A stretch of 6,754 bases of DNA from CAYOHR01 sp964512145 (GCA_964512145.1 CAZEIM010000071.1:1-6754); one strand, 5' to 3'. Positions 1 to 6,731 are shown, counted from the first letter of the stretch. The notes: generated by a model from the sequence alone, not told the origin. Numbers and translations are program-made.

Positions 1-88
1 AAATAAGTAGTAAGCGATAAGCCATATATTAATTTAAATGATGTTAAACGAAAAGTATAATTTAAAGTTACTAAAATATTAAAAACAT

Positions 89-96
89 TATATTTG
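89..96 (+). promoter_or_regulatory. Candidate Bacteroidota -7 promoter element
   Basis: TATATTTG matches the Bacteroidota sigma-A -7 consensus TAnnTTTG exactly and ends 10 bases before the ATG at 107. Transcription would then start around position 100, leaving a 5' leader of only a few bases. I do not see a matching TTG-type -33 element at the usual distance, so the call rests on the -7 match alone. In such AT-rich DNA the match could be chance. The rest of 1-106 has stops in all frames I followed and shows no recognisable gene. Confidence 0.4.
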
Positions 97-106
97 GATG
101 TAGAAA

Positions 107-772
107 ATGCAAGAAAAAGAAACAATTCCATCCGTAGTATTACCAATAACGTATTTAGGTTCTAATTTTTATTATTCGATTTTAGTCAATGATGCGTATA
201 ATGTATATTTTGAAAAACATGAACATTATGTAAAGCAAAGTTATAGAAACAGAACAATTATTTCGACAGCTAATGGAGTATTAAACTTAACCGTACCTAT
301 AGTTCAACCACATGTAAAAACGGCTATACAAAACATAAGAATAGATTATTCTACTCCTTGGCAAAAAATTCATTGGAAATCTATAGAATCAGCGTATAAA
401 AAATCTCCGTTTTTTGATTATTACTCCTATATATTTGAACCATATTATGAAAAAAAAATACCATGTTTAATTGATTTAAATGCTTCTTTAATGCAGGAAA
501 TCATGAAAATACTAAAAATCAATAAACCGATTTTTTATACTGAAGCATATAATAAGCATACATACTCAATGGATGGACGAGATTTTTTTAGTAAAAATTC
601 GAAAGAACTATTCCATTTTGATTTGTACCCAAATGTTTTTTCATGTAAAAAAAATCCTTATACATTAAGTGTTTTGGATGTTTTATTTAATTTAGGTCCG
701 GATTCTTACTCGTATTTCAAAAAGCAAACTCTTAAAAATGATTTTTTAGCTTGTTTCAACAGAAATTGCTAA
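107..772 (+). CDS. WbqC-like family protein
   Basis: This 221-residue cytosolic protein resembles the WbqC family, named after a gene in an O-antigen cluster; its biochemical function is not established. Family-typical stretches are visible in order: the N-terminal strand with PITYLGSNFYYSIL (13-26), HEHYVKQSYRNR (38-49), GVLNLTVPI (57-65), a central block from IDYSTPWQKIHW to SPFFDYY (79-106), and LIDLNASLMQEIMK (121-134). There is no signal peptide or clear membrane segment. The ATG at 107 is chosen because the preceding ATG at 98 runs straight into TAG and the family N-terminus begins just after this start. A candidate TAnnTTTG promoter lies 10 bases upstream. In many Flavobacteriia I would expect a wbqC-like gene next to lepB and dapB; here it is followed by a methyltransferase and dnaG instead, so the context does not clarify its role. 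Family assignment is fairly sure; any link to surface polysaccharide is inference from the family name. Confidence 0.8.
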   Translation: MQEKETIPSVVLPITYLGSNFYYSILVNDAYNVYFEKHEHYVKQSYRNRTIISTANGVLNLTVPIVQPHVKTAIQNIRIDYSTPWQKIHWKSIESAYKKSPFFDYYSYIFEPYYEKKIPCLIDLNASLMQEIMKILKINKPIFYTEAYNKHTYSMDGRDFFSKNSKELFHFDLYPNVFSCKKNPYTLSVLDVLFNLGPDSYSYFKKQTLKNDFLACFNRNC

Positions 773-815
773 AAGTATTTTGTATTTTTAGGCACAAAAA
801 GAAAGAAATCGTTGT

Positions 816-1574
816 ATGTATAAATTTTTATTAAATTTTCTACCAAGACCTTTACTTATAAGACTTAGTTATATATTTAAACGACTAGCTCCATTATTAT
901 TGAAGGGAAATACTGTTGAATGTAATGTATGTTCAAAAAAATTTTCACGATTTTTAGATTATGGCCATGGAAATCATTTTCGTAAAAATGTTTTATGTCC
1001 GTATTGCCTCTCTCTGGAAAGACATCGATTAATATTACTTTACTTAAAAAAAAACACCCATTTTTTTACTTCGAAGCACAAAATGTTGCACATTGCTCCC
1101 GAGCAGTGTTTTTATGATGAATTTAAAAAATTATCTAATATTGAATATATAACCGGTGATTTATATTCTCCATTGGCAGAATATAAGTTTGATTTACACA
1201 AAATACCTTTTGAAGACAATACATTTGATATAATATTTTGCAATCATGTTTTAGAACATGTAAGAGACGATAACACATGTATGAAAGAACTATACCGCGT
1301 ACTTAAACCCAATGGATTTGCAATACTCCAAGTGCCTATTGATTATAGTAGAAGTAAAACGTATGAAGATTCTTCAATTATTACACCGGAACAACGAGAA
1401 AAAGAATACTGGCAAAAAGATCATGTTAGATTATACGGAAAGGACTACCCGAATAAACTTTCCAATGCGGGTTTTCATGTTGAATGTAATGAAATGGTTT
1501 TTTCTTTATCTGCAGAAACGATTAATCTTTATAGACTACCCGCCCAAGAAATTATATATATTGGAAAAAAATAA
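816..1574 (+). CDS. Class I SAM-dependent methyltransferase with N-terminal Cys knuckle
   Basis: This 252-residue protein is a methyltransferase (type 11-like) with unknown acceptor. An N-terminal basic, hydrophobic stretch (1-30) precedes a probable zinc knuckle formed by Cys36-x2-Cys39 and Cys61-x2-Cys64 (VECNVCSKKF and LCPYC). The Rossmann-like catalytic part follows: strand 1 as MLHIAPEQ (90-97), then EYITGDLYSP (110-119), FDIIFCNHVLEHVRDD (137-152), and the post-motif ELYRVLKPNGFAILQVPI (158-175). The usual glycine-rich SAM loop (ExGxGxG) is replaced by HIAPE; I believe this is a trait of a recognised subfamily rather than decay, since the remaining motifs are intact. The start is the ATG at 816, 43 bases after the WbqC-like stop. 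A near-match to the -7 element (TATTTTTA, 783-790) lies upstream but is too weak to list. The stop is 5 bases before the dnaG start, so co-expression with primase is likely. The substrate cannot be inferred. Confidence 0.8.
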   Translation: MYKFLLNFLPRPLLIRLSYIFKRLAPLLLKGNTVECNVCSKKFSRFLDYGHGNHFRKNVLCPYCLSLERHRLILLYLKKNTHFFTSKHKMLHIAPEQCFYDEFKKLSNIEYITGDLYSPLAEYKFDLHKIPFEDNTFDIIFCNHVLEHVRDDNTCMKELYRVLKPNGFAILQVPIDYSRSKTYEDSSIITPEQREKEYWQKDHVRLYGKDYPNKLSNAGFHVECNEMVFSLSAETINLYRLPAQEIIYIGKK

Positions 1575-1579
1575 GTGTT

Positions 1580-3520
1580 TTGATTTCAAAAGAAACTATA
1601 GATAAGATTTTTTCTGAAGCTAAAATTGAAGAGGTAGTTGGTGATTTTCTACAACTTAAGCGTAAAGGCTCTGATTTTTGGGCGTGTTGTCCGTTTCACA
1701 ATGAAAAAACCCCTTCCTTTAGTGTTTCACCGGCAAAAGGAATTTTTAAATGTTTCGGGTGTGGTGAAGGGGGAAATCCAATAGATTTTGTTATGAAACA
1801 CGAACAACTTACTTATCCAGAGGCCTTAAAATACTTGGCGAATAAATATAATATTTCTATTGAAGAAACAGAACAGTCATCGGAACAAAAAGAATTACAA
1901 ACAAATCGCGAAAGTTTGTACATTATCCACCATTTAGCAAAAGATTTTTTTAAAGACCAATTACTTAATACAGACGAAGGGAAATCAGTTGGATTAGGTT
2001 ATTTTAAAGAGCGTGGATTTTCGGAGGAAATAATTTTACAATTTGAACTAGGTTATAGTCCAGATCAATGGAATGCCTTTTCTGAATATGCTCATCAAAA
2101 AGGATATCAAAAGTCATTTCTATTACAATCGGGTTTATCAAAAGAAAAAAATGGCACAATTTACGACACATTTAGAGGTAGAGTAATCTTCCCAATACAC
2201 AATATTACAGGTAGAGTTATTGGATTTGGAGCCAGAATATTAAGTGCAGAAAAAAAAGCACCAAAATATATAAATAGTACCGAAAGCGATATTTATGAGA
2301 AAAGTAAGGTGTTATTTGGGATATTTCAAGCAAAAAAAGAAATTGTTCATCAACAAAACTGTTTGTTAGTTGAAGGGTATACCGATGTTATATCATTGTT
2401 TCAAGCTGGCTTAAAAAATGTTGTTGCATCCTCCGGAACATCGTTAACTAAGGATCAAATACGTTTAATTAAACGATACACAAATAATATAACTATATTA
2501 TACGATGGAGATTTTGCCGGAATAAAAGCATCTTTTAGAGGCATTGATATGATTTTAGAAGAAGGAATGAGTGTTAAAGTAGTATTATTTCCAGAAGGAG
2601 AAGACCCAGATTCACTCTCCAAAAAATTGCCAGAAATTGAATTTAAACATTATATAACACAAAACACTATTGATTTTATTGAATTTAAAGCAAAATCTTT
2701 GTTTGAAGAAACTAAATCAGATCCATTTAAAAAATCATCTATTATCCATGATATTTTAAACTCCATTGCCCTTATTCCAGATCCTATTACGCGTTCGTTG
2801 TATATAAAAAGCTGTTCTAAACTCATTGAAATGGAAGAACGGATACTTATCATGGAGTTGAATAAAATTGTACGAAAAAATGTCCGCGATAAATATCAAG
2901 AAAAAGACCCTGAAATTGTACAGAATGAAATTCCTGTAGAAAAAATTCATACAGAAGATCCTTTATGGAAAAATACCGAAGTAAATCGATCGGAAAGTTT
3001 TGAAAAAGATATTTTAAGACTAATATTAAATTATGGGGAAAAAGAAATTACCTTATCCAATGAAAATGAGATGTATCATGTTTCAGTATATGAATTTTTT
3101 AAAAATGAGTTAGAGCGTGATGGACTTGAGTTTAAAAACACCGCTTTAAAAAATTTATACCATTACATTTTACCTTTATTTTTAGAAAAAAAATGGTCTT
3201 TAGATATACTTTATCGCAATGAAAATGAAGAGATTAGAGGTTTAGCTATTGAATTAACTTTAGAAAAATATTCACTGTCGGACTGGGAACGCAAAAACAT
3301 TATTGTTAATACAGAGGAAATGCTACTCAAGAGAGCTGTATTAGAAAGTTTATATGCCTATAAAGTTTACAGAATACAAGAAATGATTTATGAAGAAGAA
3401 GAATCCTTAAAACTATTGGATGAAAGTCAAGGCAATATTATGATAGGAGTATTACAAAAATTAATTTTATTAAAAGACATTAAAAGAAAACTAACCTTAG
3501 AGATTGGTAGACCTATTTAG
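1580..3520 (+). CDS. dnaG: DNA primase DnaG
   Basis: DnaG synthesises the RNA primers for lagging-strand and initiation synthesis at the replication fork, working with the DnaB helicase. At 646 residues it has normal family length. The CHC2 zinc domain has Cys37, His40, Cys58 and Cys61 (CPFHNEKTPSF and FKCFGCG). The RNA polymerase core shows YDTFRGRVIFPI (195-206), GRVIGFGARIL (211-221) and APKYINSTESDIYEKS (227-242). The TOPRIM metal site is complete: EGYTDV (Glu265, Asp269), YDGD (Asp309, Asp311) and EDPD (Asp342, Asp344). Residues from about 390 onward are helical and charged, as expected for the variable C-terminal helicase-interaction domain. The start is TTG at 1580, 5 bases after the methyltransferase stop. 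The first downstream in-frame ATG encodes Met72, after the zinc domain, so a non-ATG start is required, and MISKETIDKIF fits the family N-terminus. No terminator hairpin with a U-tract follows the TAG stop. Confidence 0.97.
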   Translation: MISKETIDKIFSEAKIEEVVGDFLQLKRKGSDFWACCPFHNEKTPSFSVSPAKGIFKCFGCGEGGNPIDFVMKHEQLTYPEALKYLANKYNISIEETEQSSEQKELQTNRESLYIIHHLAKDFFKDQLLNTDEGKSVGLGYFKERGFSEEIILQFELGYSPDQWNAFSEYAHQKGYQKSFLLQSGLSKEKNGTIYDTFRGRVIFPIHNITGRVIGFGARILSAEKKAPKYINSTESDIYEKSKVLFGIFQAKKEIVHQQNCLLVEGYTDVISLFQAGLKNVVASSGTSLTKDQIRLIKRYTNNITILYDGDFAGIKASFRGIDMILEEGMSVKVVLFPEGEDPDSLSKKLPEIEFKHYITQNTIDFIEFKAKSLFEETKSDPFKKSSIIHDILNSIALIPDPITRSLYIKSCSKLIEMEERILIMELNKIVRKNVRDKYQEKDPEIVQNEIPVEKIHTEDPLWKNTEVNRSESFEKDILRLILNYGEKEITLSNENEMYHVSVYEFFKNELERDGLEFKNTALKNLYHYILPLFLEKKWSLDILYRNENEEIRGLAIELTLEKYSLSDWERKNIIVNTEEMLLKRAVLESLYAYKVYRIQEMIYEEEESLKLLDESQGNIMIGVLQKLILLKDIKRKLTLEIGRPI

Positions 3521-3527
3521 TTTTATT

Positions 3528-4163
3528 CTACTTTACCTCAACCAATCCATTTAAAAGCAATTCCATATCATTTTTGTAATCTTTAAATAAATTTTGTCCG
3601 GTATATGTTAAAAACTGCAGTGTGCCTTCAGAATTTGAATAATAATACCCATAATACGTAAATTTAACCCCTTTAATTGTGCCTGCCATTTCAATATGTA
3701 ATACCTGTATGCCATTTACATTTCTATATTCTTCATTCACTATTTTTAAATCGTATGATACACTTCGAGCATTTTCTATGGCAATTTCTTTAAGTGATTC
3801 AATGGGAATAGAAATTTTTTCAGATATAAACAATGCATATACATCGGTGTTTTTCTTTTGAAATTGATATTCAGACGCCTCGTGTTCAGATCCTTTTAAA
3901 AAACTCCATTCTTTAGGGTTAATCCAAACTCCCATATTACACTTTTTACTCTTTACAAGAAATGAAGAACTTTTGCTCTTTGTGAATTCTTGACTATTAA
4001 CCGGAATTTCAGGTGCAGTTAAAATACTATCGCTTAAATACGCCCATTGACCATTTTCATATAAAATGACTTCTTCACCGTTTTCAGTTATCGCTTTAGT
4101 TTGTGAAAATAAAACATGTGTAAACAACAAAACGAAAGAGGTACTATAAAATTTAAGCATCAT
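3528..4163 (-). CDS. Secreted protein of unknown function
   Basis: I do not recognise a named gene. The 211-residue product starts with a signal peptide: MMLK, then a hydrophobic core (residues 5-19), ending in FSQ with likely cleavage near Ser20/Gln21. There is no lipobox cysteine, so it should be exported to the periplasm or beyond, not lipidated. Right after cleavage lies ITENGEEVILYENGQWAYL (25-43), a short motif (NGxxVxLYxNGxW) that I recall from the N-terminus of many secreted Bacteroidota proteins. A serine- and lysine-rich linker (about 56-74) leads to a globular region (75-211) beginning WINPKEW. Its final strands (GIQVLHIEMAGTIKGVKFTYYGYYYS, given here only by position 151-176) and FLTYTG alternate in a way reminiscent of PsbP/Mog1-type folds; that is inference from pattern only. 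It has two possible starts, Met1 and Met2. It follows the rplT terminator, so it is probably transcribed separately or by readthrough, and it is convergent with dnaG, with 7 bases between the stops. Confidence 0.75.
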   Translation of the reverse strand: MMLKFYSTSFVLLFTHVLFSQTKAITENGEEVILYENGQWAYLSDSILTAPEIPVNSQEFTKSKSSSFLVKSKKCNMGVWINPKEWSFLKGSEHEASEYQFQKKNTDVYALFISEKISIPIESLKEIAIENARSVSYDLKIVNEEYRNVNGIQVLHIEMAGTIKGVKFTYYGYYYSNSEGTLQFLTYTGQNLFKDYKNDMELLLNGLVEVK

Positions 4164-4178
4164 TTAAAATTTAAACAT

Positions 4179-4217
4179 AAAAAACCCCCTTAAGTGCATT
4201 TAAAAACTAAAGGGGGT
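4179..4217 (-). terminator. Intrinsic terminator of the thrS-infC-rpmI-rplT operon
   Basis: On the - strand the transcript forms an 8-bp stem (ACCCCCTT at 4217-4210 paired with AAGGGGGT at 4191-4184) with an 18-base loop, directly followed by a run of U (4184-4179). The stem begins 13 bases past the rplT stop codon. On the + strand the hairpin is followed by ATAAAAAATG with no U-run, so it should act only on the ribosomal protein operon. It separates that operon from the secreted-protein gene starting at 4163. Confidence 0.88.
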
Positions 4218-4230
4218 ATAAAAAATGTGA

Positions 4231-4575
4231 TTATTTTACCTTTTCAACCACTGCTTTAAAAGCAGCAGGATTATTTAAAGCCAAATCGGCTAAAACCTTT
4301 CTGTTTAATTCAACTCCTTTAGCGTGAATTTTCCCCATAAATTCAGAATAGGACATGCCATGCATTCTAGCACCTGCATTAATTCTGGTAATCCATAATG
4401 ATCGAAAATTTCTCTTTTTTTGTCTTCTATCTCTGTATGCATATTGCATACCTTTTTCGATGGCGTTTTTAGCAACGGTCCATACATTTTTTCTTCTGCC
4501 CCAATATCCTTTGGCAGATTTTAAAGCTTTTTTTCTTCTAGCTCTTGAAGCTACGTGATTTACTGAACGTGGCAT
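4231..4575 (-). CDS. rplT: 50S ribosomal protein L20
   Basis: L20 is a primary binder of 23S rRNA, essential for early assembly of the large subunit; in several bacteria it also represses its own operon by binding mRNA. The 114-residue product has the normal length and the hallmark sequence: PRSVNHVASRARRKKALKSA at the basic N-terminal extension, GYWGRRKNVWTVAKNA (23-38), AYRDRRQKKRNFRSLWITRI (46-65), and the globular C-terminal part with NAGARMHGMSYSEFM (66-80) and ADLALNNPAAF (96-106). ATG start at 4575. It is the last gene of the operon, 71 bases after the rpmI stop, a much larger gap than elsewhere in the operon. That gap holds a foldable RNA element that could mediate L20 feedback. A strong terminator follows its stop. 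Confidence 0.98.
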   Translation of the reverse strand: MPRSVNHVASRARRKKALKSAKGYWGRRKNVWTVAKNAIEKGMQYAYRDRRQKKRNFRSLWITRINAGARMHGMSYSEFMGKIHAKGVELNRKVLADLALNNPAAFKAVVEKVK

Positions 4576-4588
4576 AATTTAAATTTTA

Positions 4589-4633
4589 GATGTAAGCGAC
4601 TCTATACAAAGAGTTCTTAGGGAGCTCAGCATC
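4589..4633 (-). promoter_or_regulatory. Candidate structured mRNA element (L20 autoregulatory site) upstream of rplT
   Basis: The rpmI-rplT spacer, read as mRNA, folds into two stacked helices. The outer helix pairs GAUG (4633-4630) with CAUC (4592-4589) and UGAGC (4628-4624) with GCUUA (4597-4593), leaving C4629 bulged. The inner helix pairs ACUCU (4614-4610) with AGAGU (4603-4599) around a six-base UUGUAU loop. Between them, a one-sided loop holds UCCCUAAGA (4623-4615) opposite C4598. The element is less AT-rich than its surroundings and ends 13 bases before the rplT ATG. L20 is known to bind structured mRNA that mimics its 23S site (helices 40/41) in Escherichia coli and Bacillus subtilis. 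The UCCCUAAG loop resembles the GGUCCC(A/U)AA segment of 23S rRNA in that region as I remember it. Pairing is seen in the sequence; the regulatory role is inference. Confidence 0.5.
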
Positions 4634-4646
4634 GGTTAAACATTAC

Positions 4647-4844
4647 TTAATAAACACCTAATAAATTTTTGATGTTTTTCTCATCTGCTTCAGAAACTAA
4701 AGCAAAATGTCCTAATCTGGTTTTTCTTTTGTTCGACTTTTTCGTCAAAATATGCCTTTTAAAGGCTTGTTTTCTTTTAATTTTTCCAGTGCCGGTAAAT
4801 TTAAATCTTTTTTTAGCACTCGAATTTGTTTTCATTTTTGGCAT
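4647..4844 (-). CDS. rpmI: 50S ribosomal protein L35
   Basis: L35 is a small, very basic protein of the large ribosomal subunit. The 65-residue product has the family length and sequence: MPKMKTNSSAKKRFKFTGTG at the N-terminus, KIKRKQAFKRHILTKKSNKR (21-40) in the basic core, and LVSEADEKNIKNLLGVY at the C-terminus. The ATG at 4844 lies 17 bases after the infC stop. The order infC-rpmI-rplT is the widely conserved arrangement, supporting co-transcription and probably translational linkage with IF-3. The antisense strand has an open frame that is only a shadow of this lysine-rich gene. Confidence 0.97.
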   Translation of the reverse strand: MPKMKTNSSAKKRFKFTGTGKIKRKQAFKRHILTKKSNKRKTRLGHFALVSEADEKNIKNLLGVY

Positions 4845-4861
4845 AACAAATTGTTTTACGT

Positions 4862-5413
4862 TTAACTTTTTTTCTTTTTCGGTGCTATGATGATGAACAT
4901 TTTTTTACCTTCTAATTTAGGCATTTGTTCAACCACACCATAGTCTTCTAATACCTGAGCCAATTTTAATAATATGAGCTGACCTTGCTCTTGAAACATG
5001 ATAGACCTACCTTTAAAAAACACGTATGCTTTAATTTTACTACCTTCCTCAAGGAATTTCTCCCCATGTTTAGCTTTAAAATTAAAGTCGTGTTCATCTG
5101 TTTGAGGTCCAAAACGAATTTCTTTTATTACTACTTTTTGAGTTTTTGCTTTTATTTCTTTTTGCTTTTTCTTTTGCTCGTACAAAAACTTCTTATAATC
5201 AATTATTTTACAAACAGGAGGAACTGCATTGGGTGATATTTCAACCAAATCTAAGCCCTTTTCTTCGGCCATTTGAAGAGCCTTAAAGATAGGGTATACA
5301 CCTTGTTCAATTCCCTCTCCTACTACACGTACTTCTTTAGCGCGTATGTAGGTGTTAATTTTATGTTCGGGCTCGTTTCTTCTAACAAACGGCTTTCTTA
5401 CAAATTCTGCCAA
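4862..5413 (-). CDS. infC: Translation initiation factor IF-3
   Basis: IF-3 binds the 30S subunit, prevents premature joining of 50S and checks start-codon and initiator tRNA pairing. The 183-residue product contains both domains: the N-domain with INTYIRAKEVRVVG (19-32), LDLVEISPNAVPPVCKIIDY (54-73) and the linker KKFLYEQKKKQKEIKAK (74-90), then the C-domain with VVIKEIRFGPQTDEHDFNFK (94-113), KIKAYVFFKGRSIMF (126-140) and a lysine-rich end. The start is TTG at 5413, 4 bases after the thrS stop; upstream in-frame codons (CCA, AAT, AAT, CAG) offer no better start, and starting later would cut into the conserved N-domain region. Non-AUG infC starts are known in other bacteria, where AUU allows IF-3 feedback; UUG is not discriminated as strongly in Escherichia coli, so feedback here is only possible. 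The short spacing suggests coupling to thrS translation. Confidence 0.96.
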   Translation of the reverse strand: MAEFVRKPFVRRNEPEHKINTYIRAKEVRVVGEGIEQGVYPIFKALQMAEEKGLDLVEISPNAVPPVCKIIDYKKFLYEQKKKQKEIKAKTQKVVIKEIRFGPQTDEHDFNFKAKHGEKFLEEGSKIKAYVFFKGRSIMFQEQGQLILLKLAQVLEDYGVVEQMPKLEGKKMFIIIAPKKKKS

Positions 5414-5417
5414 TGGA

Positions 5418-6731
5418 TTATTCTGATTTAACGATAGATTCTTGTACTTCTTTTTTCATAAAATCGACAAAAGCTTCCACATCAAATGAACCTTTGTCTC
5501 CCTCCCCTTGTTTTCTAACAGAAACTTTATTTTCTAATACCTCTTTCTCTCCTACAATAATCATATAAGGAATTTTAAGTAATTCATTATCTCTTATTTT
5601 TTTTCCAATTTTTTCGTTTCTATTGTCAATAAGTGCGCGAATATCGTAATTTTTTAGCAATTCTGAAAGTTTTTCTGCAAAATCATTAAATTTTTCGCTA
5701 ATGGGTAGTATGGCAACTTGTTCTGTGGATAGCCATAAAGGAAACTTTCCGGCACAATGCTCCAATAACACGGCCACAAAACGCTCCATAGAGCCAAATG
5801 GCGCACGATGAATCATTACCGGACGGTGTTTTTGGTTGTCGGCTCCTGTATATTCTAGCTGAAATCGTTCAGGTAAATTATAATCAACTTGTATAGTGCC
5901 TAATTGCCATTTTCTTCCAATGGCGTCTTTAACCATAAAGTCGAGTTTTGGACCATAAAAAGCAGCCTCTCCGTATTCTACAACGGTATTTAATTGCTTT
6001 TCAGAAGCAGCCTCCATGATTGCTTGTTCAGCTTTTGTCCAATTTTCATCTGAACCAATGTATTTTGATTTGTCTTCTTTATCACGCAATGAAATTTGAG
6101 CCGTAAATTCCTTAAAATCTAAGGCTTTAAAGACATATAAAACCAAATCTATCACTTTTTTAAATTCATCTTTTACCTGATCTTGTCGACAAAAAATATG
6201 TGCATCATCTTGTGTGAATCCTCGAACTCGGGTTAATCCATGTAACTCACCACTTTGTTCGTATCTGTAAACAGTCCCAAACTCAGCAAAACGAACTGGT
6301 AAATCCTTATATGACCTTGGTTTAGATTTAAAAATTTCACAATGATGAGGGCAATTCATTGGTTTTAATAAAAATTCCTCATTTTCATCGGGCGTTAATA
6401 TAGGTTGAAATGAATCTTTTCCATATTTTTCGTAATGTCCTGATGTTACATATAATTTTTTACTTCCAATATGGGGCGTAATTACTTGTTCATATCCTGC
6501 TTTTACCTGTGCTGTTTTTAAAAAATTCTCTAATCTTTCACGCAATGCAGCACCCTTGGGAAGCCATAATGGCAAGCCTTGTCCAACATTTTCAGAAAAT
6601 GTAAATAACTCCAATTCCTTACCTAACTTTCTATGATCTCTTTTTTTAGCTTCTTCAACCAACGTTAAATACTCTTGAAGATCTTTTTGTTTGGGAAAAG
6701 TAATTCCATATATTCTGGTTAATTGCTTTCT
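5418..6731 (-). CDS. thrS: Threonyl-tRNA synthetase, 5' end missing
   Basis: ThrS charges tRNA-Thr with threonine. Counting from the TTG codon at 6662, 414 residues cover the class II catalytic core and the anticodon-binding domain. The zinc/substrate ligands Cys104 (PMNCPHHCEI), His155 (QDDAHIFC) and His285 (VMIHRAPFGSMERF) are all present, as is the motif 3 arginine in SMERF. The anticodon domain shows QVAILPISEKF (315-325), ALIDNRNEKIGKKIRD (343-358) and IPYMIIVGEKE (364-374). Translation upstream of TTG adds 23 clearly homologous residues (RKQLTRIYGITFPKQK, then DLQEYLT), so TTG is an internal leucine, not the true start. The frame meets TAA at 6734-6732, exactly where a 21-base inverted copy of 6672-6692 begins. 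Roughly the first 230 residues (TGS and editing domains) are therefore absent because the window ends, most likely at an assembly fault. First gene of the thrS-infC-rpmI-rplT operon; its promoter is outside the window. Confidence 0.96.
   Translation of the reverse strand, partial: RKQLTRIYGITFPKQKDLQEYLTLVEEAKKRDHRKLGKELELFTFSENVGQGLPLWLPKGAALRERLENFLKTAQVKAGYEQVITPHIGSKKLYVTSGHYEKYGKDSFQPILTPDENEEFLLKPMNCPHHCEIFKSKPRSYKDLPVRFAEFGTVYRYEQSGELHGLTRVRGFTQDDAHIFCRQDQVKDEFKKVIDLVLYVFKALDFKEFTAQISLRDKEDKSKYIGSDENWTKAEQAIMEAASEKQLNTVVEYGEAAFYGPKLDFMVKDAIGRKWQLGTIQVDYNLPERFQLEYTGADNQKHRPVMIHRAPFGSMERFVAVLLEHCAGKFPLWLSTEQVAILPISEKFNDFAEKLSELLKNYDIRALIDNRNEKIGKKIRDNELLKIPYMIIVGEKEVLENKVSVRKQGEGDKGSFDVEAFVDFMKKEVQESIVKSE

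Noticed and set aside
783..790. TATTTTTA as a promoter for the methyltransferase gene
   Set aside because: It misses the final G of TAnnTTTG, and the nearest TTG (766-768) is only 14 bases upstream; too weak in this AT-rich spacer.
1312..1605. 97-codon + strand open frame overlapping the methyltransferase end and dnaG start
   Set aside because: It lies entirely in another frame of two well-supported genes, has no recognisable motif, and reflects low-complexity AT-rich coding DNA.
2650..2950. Two short - strand frames inside dnaG
   Set aside because: Shadows of the primase coding sequence, with no motif and no start context.
3502..3547. 7-bp inverted repeat GATTGGT/ACCAATC spanning the dnaG and secreted-protein stop codons, considered as a bidirectional terminator
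   Set aside because: The loop is 32 bases, there is no U-run on either side, and both arms are within coding sequence. Likely chance.
4355..4890. Open + strand frames antisense to rplT and rpmI/infC that encode hydrophobic, Phe/Leu-rich peptides
   Set aside because: Such peptides arise automatically opposite lysine- and arginine-rich ribosomal genes (AAA read as TTT). No promoter or independent support.
4985..5236. 83-codon + strand frame antisense to infC
   Set aside because: Extremely Phe-rich product mirroring the Lys-rich IF-3 linker; a shadow.
5418..6662. thrS as a short catalytic-domain-only synthetase starting at the TTG at 6662
   Set aside because: Conserved ThrS sequence continues 23 codons upstream of that TTG to the inverted-repeat boundary, so the short form is created by the sequence break.
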